Positions 33,032 through 43,430 of a DNA stretch of 64,000 nt are shown here, in pieces. The notes below the pieces were generated by a model. It saw only the letters and a program-made list of their open reading frames with translations. It was not told where the DNA came from and made no database searches. Origin of the DNA: Galeruca laticollis (lineage: Eukaryota > Arthropoda > Insecta > Coleoptera > Chrysomelidae). Location: positions 211,908,744 through 211,972,743 of the forward strand of contig OY998180.1 in assembly GCA_963921935.1 (NCBI GenBank), in the 5' to 3' direction. A program made the translations under genes and the position numbers. Within the stretch, counting starts at the first letter, position 1, and each line of letters opens with the position of its first letter.

Positions 33032-35484
33032 CAGTGGTTCCAAACCTTTTCTGGACCACCGCCCCCTATAGAAGAGAACAAAAATTTAACCGCCCTCCCC
33101 CCCCCAGTCGCTGGTTAGTCCAAAGTAGTTAATTTTATTTGAATATCATCTGTACCGTCCCAATTGATCTGTATTTAGCTTTAATTTCTGTTAATGTCTA
33201 AATTTTATTTTAGAGGAATGATGAAGTAGAAATTTATTAAACGACTACCAAATTTACAATAAAATTGTTTATTAAACTTTTGTTAATATCGGGTTCCAAT
33301 TTCGTTAACATCAATCGCAGATCGCCACGTTCAGTGATGTGTAGTCTGTTCCTCTTCTTTGACAGCAAATCAGTTACTGCACTGAATGCACGCTCAGCCA
33401 TATAGGACGAAGGAAATGCAATTAACAACTTCTGTAATATTGTCCACAATCCAGGATAGAGAACTGGTATTGGTTTTTGAAGCCAGAACTCTTGATATCC
33501 ACGTTTGAATTTTACTTTCAGTTCTTCGTTAGTTGTGAGTTCTAATAGCTCCTCTTACAAATTTGATGAACCTTCAGTATCTGTGTTTGCGAAAGGATCT
33601 ATAACCCAACTTGGTATTTCCATGTTTAAAATATCTTGGAAACGCTCTGTAAAATCAACATGAACAACTTCCAAGTGGTGGCAGTCAGTAAGTAAATCTT
33701 CCGGTTTTGCAGACACTGTTGATAATGTGGGAAAATGGTTGTACTCACCTCTACCAAGATTTCTTTTGAGTATAAGAAGTTTTCCTGCAAAAGTAGCTAT
33801 GACGTTTTTAGTATTAATTAAATTTAAATCATCACCTTGCAATTGTAGATTAACTTGATTAAATACTTTAAACAGGTCCGTCAAATAAGCGATGTCATTT
33901 TTTGACGTAATCAGGTTTTCGCGAAATTGTTCGTTTTCTTCAAGAAATTCCAACACTGAGTCAAATAGATTGAAAAAACGATTCAGACAAACACCTTTAG
34001 AGAGCCAACGTACTTCTGTGTGCAGCAGCAAGCGATTGTAGTCTTCATCATTTTCTTTGCAAAGCTTATGAAACAAACGGTCATTCAATGAATTGCTTCT
34101 AATGATATTGATTGCTTTAATAACGTTATTAAGGGACGCATGCAGACGTTCATTTAATTTTTTTGCAACTAAATACTGACGGTGAATAATACAATGTACA
34201 GCGAGTACATTTGGCACTGCTTTTCTCAAATGTGTTATAAAACCCTTATGACGCCCGGTCATTGCTAGAGCACCATCAGTAGCAGCAGACAAAATATTGC
34301 TAACAGGAATTTCTTTCTCTTGAAAAAATTCTTGCATGATATTAAATATAGAATGTCCCTTTGTATCAGATTCCAAATTCTTAGCAAAGAATAACTCTTG
34401 ATGAATTTTTTCTTCTTTTATAAATCGTACGTATGATAAAAGTAGAGCTTCGTTACTTGGTAGAGTTGATTCATCGAGTTGAATGGAAAATTTGCAAGTC
34501 TTTAGGTAATCGCATAATGATATTTCAACGTCTTTTGCACTGAATTATTACTGAGAGGAATTTTTTTAATGATATCAAATGGTGTCTTATGATGGAGAAC
34601 AGTTTTTAATATCTCTTCGACTGCCGGCAAAATTAATTCCTCGCCAATGGTGTGTGGTTTTCCTGACTTTGCGATTAACAATGAAACGTTATATGAGGCT
34701 CGTAGCCCATCATCGTCTCGTTTAGAAGACGATGCAAAAAGGTTTGATATAGTTGGCTGTTTTAAATATTGTTTTTCGAGTTCTTGAAAATAGAATATAT
34801 CTTTGTTCTTCTTATCAGGATGCATTTTATGTAAATGCTCTTGTAGCCTAGAAGGTTTCATAGCTCCATTTGAAAAAACTTTTAGGCAAATTAAACACAT
34901 AGGTAATGAATTGTTTGTAGAAGATTCCGCAAATCCATATTTTGAATATTCAATACTGTATTGCCGGCATTTCTTTTTTAATTTAGAAGTAGATTCAGCC
35001 ATTTTCATACAAAAATTAATTTCTCAATAGATTTATAGATAGTAATGTTTATAAAATGACACACCACTCACAATTATTTACTACGGCAGAGCTTATGATT
35101 CACGACTATATATCGCGGCCAAGCACATACAACTTACTAACAAAAAATTCATAGTGCTGTTGCTTTTATACGTTTCATTTCGTGCATGATTCAACTTGTC
35201 TGTGTGCGAACATGTCGAAACATGTTATTTTGTATGAACATCGCGCGTTCGCTTATCAACGTGCGAGGACAAGTCATATACTTCTATTCTGAACTAAAAG
35301 AAATTATTATAATTATTAATATTATTATTAATGCTAATTTAAAACTGCTTAATAACCCTTATTAAATAATTTTTATTTCACCATTCCTCTTGACTGCTTA
35401 TTATTTGCTTCCGAATCCGCTACCGCCCCCCTAAAGGCTGCAGCGCCCACAGGGGGGCGGTATCGCCCCCGTTGGGAATCAATG
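33032..35484 (-). mobile_element. hAT transposon 3 (ZBED/FAM200-like), with 8-bp TSD
   Basis: The element begins cagtggttccaaacc and ends with the complement of cattgattcccaac, followed inwards by gggggcg/accgccccc runs. These tips are typical of this hAT group. The flanking duplication is gtttagaa (33024-33031) and gtttagat (35485-35492), with one mismatch. The element sits inside the conserved PFRGR signature of piggyBac 2, whose coding sequence resumes directly after it. Length is 2453 bp. Confidence 0.95.
33237..35008 (-). pseudogene. hAT 3 transposase (BED finger, FAM200/ZBED5-like)
   Basis: The ATG at 35008 opens MKMAESTSKLKKKCRQYSIE. A BED-type zinc finger follows: LPMCLICLKVFSNGAMKPSR then LQEHLHKMH. 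One frameshift near 34545 shifts into LCDYLKTCKFSIQLDEST, which carries the first catalytic Asp. Next come NILSAATDGALAMTGRHKGF, LAVHCIIHRQYLVAKKL and LLLHTEVRWLSKGVCLNRFF. After one in-frame TAA near 33553 the same frame continues into LIAFPSSYMAERAFSAVTDL, the dimerisation motif, and a stop at 33237. With only one frameshift and one stop, it is among the younger elements here. Confidence 0.9.
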
Positions 35485-36423
35485 GTTTAGATGGAGATGT
35501 TCATTTCGCATGTACATCCCCAACAAACCCGCTAAATACGGGATAAAAGTGCAAGTATTAGCTGACAGTAAAACCCACTATATGGTAAATGCCGAAGTTT
35601 ATACTGGTATAGAACCAAAATCTACGAGTGTAAAAAGTAAATTGTCGCATCCCACGCAAGTAGTGTTACGTTTGATTGCGCCCGTTGCAAATAGTAATCG
35701 TAACATTACGGGAGACAACTGGTATTCTTCTATTGAGATGATTGATGAACTAAAAAAAAGTGGTCTAACGTATGTGGGCACAATGCGAAAAAATAAGAGA
35801 CAGATCCCTTCAGAGTTCCAACTAAATAGAAACCGAGATGTACACTCTTCATTATTTGGGTTTTCAGCTCAAACCACTATTGTTTCTCATGTTCCAGAAC
35901 GAGGAAAAGCAGTTATCCTAGTCTCTAGTATGCATCACGATAATTCTGTAGATGATGTTAGCACAAAACCCGAAATAAATTTACACTACAATGGCACTAA
36001 AGTAGGTGTTGACGCACTTGACGAAAAATGTGCTAATTATTCGACGTCAAGAAGAACTCGCAGATGGCCAATGTCATTATTCCACGCCATACTAAATATT
36101 GCTGGAGTAAATAGCAGGATCATATACCAGTTCGCCCAACAAGGAAAAGAAATTTCCTCAAAGAGCTAGGACGTGAATTGTGTACTCCGTACATGACGGC
36201 TAGAATATACAACATGCATGTACCTCGCAAACTTCGTTCGAGGGCCGCTGATATTTTAGGCATTGTCATAGAGGAACCACCTGTACCTTCGGAAAACCCT
36301 TGCAGGTCGAAAAGACCCAGATGCCGCGTTTGCTCGCCAGGAAAATACCGAAAAACAACTAATTACTGCGCTAGGTGTAAAATTCCCATATGTGCGGCCA
36401 CAATGTGCCCAAAATGTATTTAA
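35485..36423 (+). pseudogene. piggyBac 2 transposase, C-terminal half
   Basis: Coding resumes at the duplicated site (FRWRCSFRMYIPNKPAKYGI). It continues with VQVLADSKTHYMVNAEVYTG (catalytic Asp region), NITGDNWYSSIEMIDELKKS (second Asp), GTMRKNKRQIP, GVDALDEKCANYSTSRRTRR (third Asp) and WPMSLFHAILNIAGVNSRII. A frameshift near 36155 leads to NFLKELGRELCTPYMTARIY and the Cys-rich end RPRCRVCSPGKYRKTTNYCA, then RCKIPICAATMCPKC and the stop at 36421. All three catalytic acidic residues appear to be present. Confidence 0.9.
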
Positions 36424-36550
36424 TTATTATTTTTTATTATTATTTTATAGTAGAAGCATAGCTTGGTTAAATAAATGTAATAAATAAAGTTTTTGACAAA
36501 AAACATTATTGTCATGAATTTTCTAATTATTGGGTCCCCGGGACCCTCTA

Positions 36551-39500
36551 GTAGTATTTACGTTGCGTATTTTGAGTAGTAGCCGTTACGGGTCAAGTTT
36601 TCTGGATAATAAATTTCAAAATAACTAGAAGTAATCTATCCATCAAACTGCAACAAATTGGTTAAAATATATTGATACACCTTAATATTTCAAAATAAAC
36701 CGAAGTAATCTATTTTCCTCAAGGCCAACAAACATTTTTGTTATTAACTGCAATAACATCTCAAAAGTTTTTAAGATATGAAATAAAAATTGGCAGTTTT
36801 GAAACAGGTGCAGTTAAAATTTAGTATATTTTTATTGAAGTTACATGGTAATAAACTAAAAGAAACATTTTATTTGGTTTAAATTGATTTTTATTGAACA
36901 TGTTAGTGTTAGTAGTCACCAGAAATTCAATATTACAAACAATAGAAGATTCAGCATAAGGCGAATTTTACTCGGATATGTTCACTTTCTCACGAGATAA
37001 ATTCCCCTTATTAGTTTAATATTTCAAACATCAGCAAAAATCGAAGTTGTTTATTTTGCGCATTTAATTTTTAAAGACGCACATATTTCAGTAAATTTAT
37101 TCAATATATTATAATATATAAATATTCTCAATTTTAAATTTACATTGATTTTTCATTTTATAAAAATCTAGTTTGATCTATGTCTAGTCACTACCAATTA
37201 AGATGTAATTTATTATAATTACTACACCACAAATTGTATTTCATTTAACTGTAACATCAGACCTTCACAACATTATGTATGTATATATAGGCATCGTTTT
37301 CAAGAACATTGCATTGGCACGTGTGAAAATTTACTAGAAAAGAGGTTTTCTACATACTAGTAGGTACTCTTCAAGAGGATATTCTCGTATATACATCGAT
37401 TGAGATTGTTGTAAACGGCGAAAGAACGTTGTGTTTATGTTCAAAATTTATGTTTTTCTATTGGTTCTTAGAAAAAATCCTGTAATTTTTTTCCAAATAC
37501 AATTATGACCAATAAGGAATTTTAACCCGAACTACTGTTTTGATGAATTCAAGAAACCTACTGTTGCAAAAAATACGAATTTGATGTTAAAATAATATTA
37601 TGTAAATTGAAGCTACTAAATAATATTATGAATGAAGTCGACCTTTCAAATTAAATATTTCACATTGATGAATACTGTAGTTGCTTTATAATAATTTAAT
37701 TATTAGCTATACTCACGTAATTGAATTTAGTTGAATAATTGCAAAATAAGCTAATTTTGATTATACACTCTATTGTACCTGTATATCCCAAATCATTGAT
37801 GGAACAAACAAAATTAATATTGGGATCAAATTTTGAGATCAAAAGTATAATTAATTAAATTTACATTTTCCTTAACTATGGAATGATTATGATGTAGTTT
37901 CGATATGAATCTAGTTCAGAGACACAAAACATTTTGTTAGCTATAGTACAGGAAGAAAGTAATATAATAAAATTTAAATAATTCTTTTTACACCGATGAA
38001 GATATCACCGGAAACTCGTTAAATATACTGTGTACGTCACTGCTTAAACTGCTCTTGTTTCGTATGAGATGGATTTAGTGATTCTGACTCATTGCTGTTA
38101 ACTAAACAATAACAGTTTTTCTAATTAATTTATAATTGAACACATTTCGTTCTATGTCTTGACCACATCTATATTTGAAGTTTTAGTCACCTGATGGTGT
38201 TTCATGTTTTGATAAATATATGCTTGAAAATGTCGGTTGACTCAAATAAACCAATACAAGCTACTTAAAAATAAAGGTATGATGTTCAAATCCAGAATTC
38301 TAATGAAGAGAAGTCTCTTCGGAGCTGATATGTTCAGGATACATTGTACGAAAATTGCTTTGTGATATAAGGGGGTAAGTCCCGTTGAATATAACCAGCA
38401 GCTGGATAAGAAAAGAAAAATTACTGATAACGACCTACATAAAAAAATAAAAGAAGGATTATTGTTATATGTGACATTATGAGCCCCAGTCAGCATGAAG
38501 GTGATAAATTATTGCATAATCTAACCAACGCAATATGAGGGTACTGACAAAAAATGGAAGTTGAACAGATATGAAAATTATGAGTCTGTATATTTATAAC
38601 AAAACAATTTGAAGAAATGAGTTCATATATTTACTATTGAAGATTTGGAGAAGAATATAAAATAACTTCACTAATGACTAATATTTAAAAAGATTATTAA
38701 AAGTGGTTAAATAATAATGACTTAAAAGTATCAAGAAACTTACTGCAAAACTCTGTATATGCACATTATACTATTTTGGTTGCCTATCACTTAATTCAAA
38801 AAATGGTTGAAGAACTTTATTCAATTTTGCCTCAAATCAATAGTTAATATAGGCGTTTGATGATGATAAAACGGCCACGTTTCTTCTCATTTTAGTATTA
38901 AGAATTTTATGGATACATTGGTTTTAAAACTAAATAGTCTGATAGTTTTATTTGTTTTCAACGTGGGACAGTAGATAGCACTGAAAATCTATTATTAGAA
39001 GTATAAATAATTTTTATTTAATTTCACTCGTTTTTATGTCAATGTTGATATCTGTGTTTAACAGGTGTATAACCTATGATTTTTATTTTTCTTTGTTTAG
39101 TAGAAAGCTGAACCAAATTAAAATGGCAATTTTTTTAATTTAGAATTGTTGTTTCAATATAAAACATTTGACAGATATGAAAGATTCAATCTTACAAACA
39201 CGAATCTCCTATATTACCGTAATCAAATGGTTCTCAAACAGGACAAATAGGGGAACGTTTTGGCGGAGTTTTGAAATATGATTTCTCTATGCTTTTTTTT
39301 TGGTTTGCCAACAACAATTTTGACTGGAAATTCCTTTTTTTATGTCAAAAAATCGAAAAAGAACACGATTTTTTTTACTTTTTTTAAACAACTCCAAAAC
39401 TATCAAATTTTCGTTGATATCGCTGATATATTAAATTAATAAAAGAGCATTAAATGTCCTATAATTTATGTTAATTAGGTTTTACTGCTCGATCGATGGT

Positions 39501-39790
39501 TTAAACGCAACGTGCGTGCGTACTGGAAATCATGTAAGCACAGAAAAATCCATTTCTGGGAGTGTAATGAACGATATTTGTTATTATACTTATCTGAAAA
39601 TAACGCAAAAAAGGAAAAGAAGTAAATTTAGAACATTTTATTTTTAAAGTAATCATAACACATCGTAAATTATCTTTGACAGGAATCACTTGCAAGCAAG
39701 CGAAAGAAGACGCTGACGCCTCGATAGTTAACACATATTTTTAATTGGCTCCAACCAATGAGATGGTCATTAAAGTTGGTGAGGATATTG
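36551..39790. other. 3.2 kb without recognisable features
   Basis: AT-rich DNA. I find no coding block, tandem array or terminal inverted repeat. A short sequence accgatgaagatatcaccgg followed by aaactcg near 37993 superficially recalls a hammerhead core but has no stem II. Confidence 0.5.
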
Positions 39791-39819
39791 ACTGATCAGT
39801 AATTTTGATTTGTCTCCTC

Positions 39820-40490
39820 AAACACTCAAATGTTTGCGTTTTGAAACCTGGCAAGGACACAGTCTCAGCTACTATATTCTCTCCCAGTGAAGGTGTAAGT
39901 AAAACAATAATCGCTGATAATATCCTGTGCTTGCACGCATCGGCATTGTACAATCAAGAAAAAACCCTCATTTTGCTGTCAATATCAATGCTACTCACGA
40001 TATGGTTGCTGATGCAGACGAACGTTTCTTGGTTTCACTATGCGAATACACTGGTAAAACTGTGCCTTCAATGAATCACTTGCCATATGTATTCTATACT
40101 AAATCGGTTTCCAAGCACAAGGCAAACATTGCATCACTGCCATCATCTGGAGCTGCAGCACGAGTACACTCACTGAGAGTATACTACCAGGTCTAGCAAT
40201 GGTTAAGTGTCGAAAAAAACTCAGAAGAGTGGAAATAGAAAATATCGCAAACTGGTCTTGCACCTGTAACAAGATTGCTACCACCTGCTCTCCAAGATTT
40301 CTTAAAGAGCTTGTCTCGTGCTTGAACTGCGAAACAAGATGTGAGAGTACCGCGGCAGTCATTGCTGAAGACCTGGAAAATGAGCTGGCAATGCCGAACG
40401 AACTGGAGATGGATTTCTTAGTCACTGAACCTATCAATTCAATGGAATCAGATGAGGAAATTATACAAGGCATCAATTTAAACTGATCAT
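39820..40490 (+). pseudogene. Fragment of a CXC-domain multicopy insect protein family
   Basis: The plus strand reads PGKDTVSATIF, ARIGIVQSRKNPHFAVNINA, ADERFLVSLCEYTG and LPYVFYTKSVSKHKANIASL. It then reads PSSGAAARVHSLRVYYQV, a stop, QWLSVEKNSEEWK, PVTRLLPPAPQDFL and the start of a Cys-rich block (ELVSCLNCETRCE). The motif order GCDT-S, F---Y, SLPP--AAA--H--RVY-QVQ-WL, PPAP--LL and C-C---C matches a widespread, often multicopy, uncharacterised insect family that ends in a tesmin/TSO1-like CXC domain (from memory). At least three stops or frameshifts are present. The function of the family is unknown to me. Confidence 0.5.
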
Positions 40491-40770
40491 TAACAAACAA
40501 AAAAAGTTTAATTCCATTTTTCGTCTATTTTTATATTGCAGACGACGATGAAATGCCGATGCCCTCAATGAGGAATAGACTGGAGATCAATTTCTCGGTC
40601 ATCTACCAATCTAATGAAAGAAGACGAGAACATTCTACACGGTATCAAGTTAAACTAAGTATAGAACGACAACAACATACTAATTCCATTTCTCTCTCTT
40701 TATATTGTAGATGCCGATAAAAAGCTGGGGCCTTCAAGGAAAAAGATGCGTCGGTGAAGATAAACATAAT
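40366..40770 (+). repeat. Three diverged tandem exon-like units
   Basis: Units beginning near 40389 (atgccgaacgaactggagat), 40550 (atgaaatgccgatgccctca) and 40711 (atgccgataaaaagctgggg) repeat at about 160-bp spacing. The first two end in an alike reading (IIQGINLN stop; ILHGIKLN stop). The second and third are each preceded by acceptor-like tatattgcag or tatattgtag. They look like a duplicated terminal exon of the CXC-family fragment. Confidence 0.5.
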
Positions 40771-41559
40771 TTTGCGGCACTCTCGCGACTAAACTATTGA
40801 TCCTAGAAAAAAATCCCGAAATAAATAATATGTACCCTTTCATTTATTACCATTATTTACCAATAACTAATAGTTCTCCCAATATTTTATAAAAACTAAA
40901 AAACCCATTTCCGGTTAAAATTCGTGTTCGCAAACTTGATATTCATGTAAAACCACCCAAAGAATATATACTTACAAACCAAATTTGAAAACTCTACCAA
41001 AACATTTGTCGTTTAGTTTTCCAACAGTGCTCCATTTTATCAGTTAGTCTTGAGTGTGTTCTTGGATAAAGTATCTGGAATGTTGCATAATGCTTACGGT
41101 GAAACACGTGCGTATTAGCGGTACAGTGCATTCGGAAGAGGTGGATATGGTTAGCCGTACAATGTTAAACGATTCTTTGGGTACCACAATAACACACAGT
41201 CTTAATTGTGAAGGAATTTCTGATCAAAAAGTCTTTATGCCCTGATGTAGTTTCTCTCCAGTACTCAAATCACCATTTTGAGGCACCCGTTAAATGTCGA
41301 TAGAAGACAAAAGAGGATTCGCTGCGAGTGATGAATTCGAAAATACCTTTAAAGATTGTTTTGACGAATTGATAATTCGCTGGCGATAAATGATTTTTAA
41401 TGAATATTTCTATCCTATATTATAAATCCCACCTGAAGTTGGACATTTTCGAATAATTACAGCGACATTATGTCACCAGTACGCATGTGCGTAGTTGTAT
41501 AGGCTCCGCCCCCCCCGAATCAGAACTCACCATTACGCCTCATACCAGACGCAGGTGGG
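40771..41559. other. Intergenic, nothing firm
   Basis: A 63-codon open frame at 41054-41245 has no recognisable domain. The last 100 bp become GC-richer towards the TATA-like box at 41560. Confidence 0.4.
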
Positions 41560-41567
41560 TATAAATA
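41560..41567 (+). promoter_or_regulatory. TATA box 19 bp upstream of the Jockey 5' repeat
   Basis: TATAAATA at 41560-41567 lies 27-34 bp ahead of gagtaagtcagag, a plausible initiator. It lies outside the 236-bp direct repeat, and the downstream copy of the repeat has no TATA box in front of it. Confidence 0.5.
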
Positions 41568-41578
41568 GAGGACGCAAA

Positions 41579-41814
41579 CACCGGTCGAGTAAGTCAGAGT
41601 CCAGACCTCGAAGCGCAATCCTCCAGCTCTATTAAATCGAACTGTTCGGCCAGATTTAAACTCCATCCACTGTGTTTCAATTCTGATCCCGAACCCTGTT
41701 GAAGTCGAAGCTCAAGGAATTAATAAAACATATTTATATATTTTATTTATGAAACAAAAATGTCTTTCTCAAGACAACTCGAGTTCACTGTCAAGGACAG
41801 CTGCGGTTCCTCCG
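41579..41814 (+). repeat. 236-bp direct repeat, upstream copy (Jockey 5' end)
   Basis: This runs from caccggtcgagtaagtcaga to ctgcggttcctccg. It is identical to 47239-47474 except for three C/T differences and no indel (98.7%). It contains a 5' untranslated leader and the first 18 codons of ORF1. Confidence 0.95.
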
Positions 41815-43427
41815 TCAGTGTAGTGAACACATCCACCGAGGAAGGACACCAGCAAGTAGGAGCTCCAGCGAATAACCTGGTCACTGACCCAAACCAGGCA
41901 CTTCCAGCAGCGCTTGCCTCCGGACTCGGCAAAACACATTGAGATTTTCATCTCAACCCGTCCTTTATAGGACGCTCTTATTACGAAAATAGCCAAACCC
42001 AAACGGTGCCATCGCTCTCTTCGCACGAAGAGTTCCCTCCCATAACAACCACCCTATCCACCGACGCTGTAGCCGTCCTCAACCAAATAACGAAAGAACT
42101 CGCCGATCTCCAAGCCGAAAACCAACGACTTAGAACCGAAAACAACCACCTAAAAGCCCAAACCAACTCTCGATGCTCCTCTAAGTCCAGCTCCATCCAC
42201 TCCGCGCAATCCCACCAATCCCACGCCTCCATCCGCACCACTCCTAAACCCAACCAACAACCCAACAACCGCCGCGAACAAGAAGGAGACTTCACTCTCT
42301 TGGGAACGATACCCAAGAGAGATCGAAGAATTCTTCTCCCCTCGCCACCTGCCACCCAAACCCAACAGCCCCCAGCCACCCAGCAACTTCGCCCTACACA
42401 ACCACCATGCCCTACACAACCACCCCGCCCTACCCAACAAAACCAACAAGTACAGCTTCAGACTCTCAACATCCGCAACCTACCGCAAAGATACGTCTCT
42501 CAGCGGGAGCTTTTCAATCTCCTCAACACGAACGAATTGTTGAGAGGGGAAATCTCCTACTTAAAGGCGAATCTCAACTGCACCGCCCTTCTCAAGATCC
42601 GCGCCAGCATCCCCCACGAGGCCTTTGCAAAAAAGCTTCGAAACACCATCGGCGACGACCGCGTCATCGTCATCCCACTCAGCCCAGCCCCCCGCACTCG
42701 ATCGCAATCACGTAACCGCAAACCAACCTTCTCGCTTGTCTGCAGAAATGTAGACACCTCTGTCTCTGAAGAAGAATTCGAGGAAATCCTCACCGACCAT
42801 AAATTCCCCCACAGCAGATCTTGGCGCATCCACTCCCGCCGTCGGGGCTGTCCCACCACAATGTTCCGGATCCTAACCGACTCCGAAATGGACTACCACC
42901 GAGCCCTTTCTCACGGCATAAGATTTCACGGCCTCTCACATCCGTGCGAGGCCTCCAATCCAACAAACCCCCTTCCTGCAGTTCCCAAATACTGCGTAAG
43001 ATGCACCAGCACAGGCCACCTTGCCGAGTCATGCAAGGCCAAACCGGTCTGTCCTTCCTGTGGTGCATCTGACCACAAACCAAACGATTGCCCAAAGGCT
43101 AAAGAACCCACCTGCAAAAATTGCGGCGGCCCGCACGCCACCTACCACCCCAAATGTCCGAAGCGACTTGAAACTCCTAAAACCCCACAAGAAACCGCCC
43201 CGGTAACGCTCGAAAAACCACCTACCCCCTACGACCTCACGACCGACGCTAAAATTTTGATCGAAATTTTAGCAACAACAATCATGAACGCCGTCCCCAC
43301 AGCACGAGGCCTAGTGGCTGACACACTCTCACACCTCGTTCCTTCTTTCTACGGCTACAACTGTACCGTAACAAGCGGCGCGGGCAACCGCGTCCACTTT
43401 GCTTTCACCCCCAAACGCCAAAATTAA
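41760..43427 (+). pseudogene. Jockey ORF1 (gag-like nucleic-acid-binding protein)
   Basis: From the ATG at 41760 (MSFSRQLEFTVKDSCGSS) one frame runs to the TAA at 43425-43427, with a single in-frame TGA at 41940. Features in order are a coiled coil (LNQITKELADLQAENQRLRT), a Pro/Gln-rich linker (residues about 195-235), and an RRM-like part around FSLVCRNVDTSVSEEEFEEI and CPTTMFRILTDSEMD. Three zinc knuckles follow: CVRCTSTGHLAESC, CPSCGASDHKPNDC and CKNCGGPHATYHPKC. The protein would package element RNA. The single stop suggests recent death or, less likely, readthrough. ORF2 begins three bases after the stop, in the same frame. Confidence 0.88.
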
Positions 43428-43430
43428 GTC

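Larger units (their letters stand above)
31918..36550 (+). mobile_element. piggyBac-like element 2, split by hAT 3
   Basis: The ends are palindromic tips gggtccgtgggaccc (31918-31932) and gggtccccgggaccc (about 36533-36547). Inwards from the tips, gatagtag on the left and aataattag on the right (inverted) are similar. Between them lies a transposase in the right order, interrupted only by hAT 3. Removing hAT 3 leaves an element of about 2.2 kb, normal for the family. No clean TTAA duplication is seen at the tips. Confidence 0.8.

Noticed and set aside
33096..33125. Poly-C stretch followed by cagtcgctgg as the start of the hAT 3 element
   Set aside because: The true end is 64 bp to the left at 33032, where cagtggttcc abuts the gtttagaa duplication.
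37993..38020. Hammerhead-like string cgatgaagatatcaccggaaac
   Set aside because: The core has C for the conserved U, and the bases between the two boxes cannot pair into stem II.
41981..42449. Long minus-strand open frames opposite Jockey ORF1
   Set aside because: They are shadows of the C-rich ORF1 coding strand. The plus strand carries the coiled coil and zinc knuckles.
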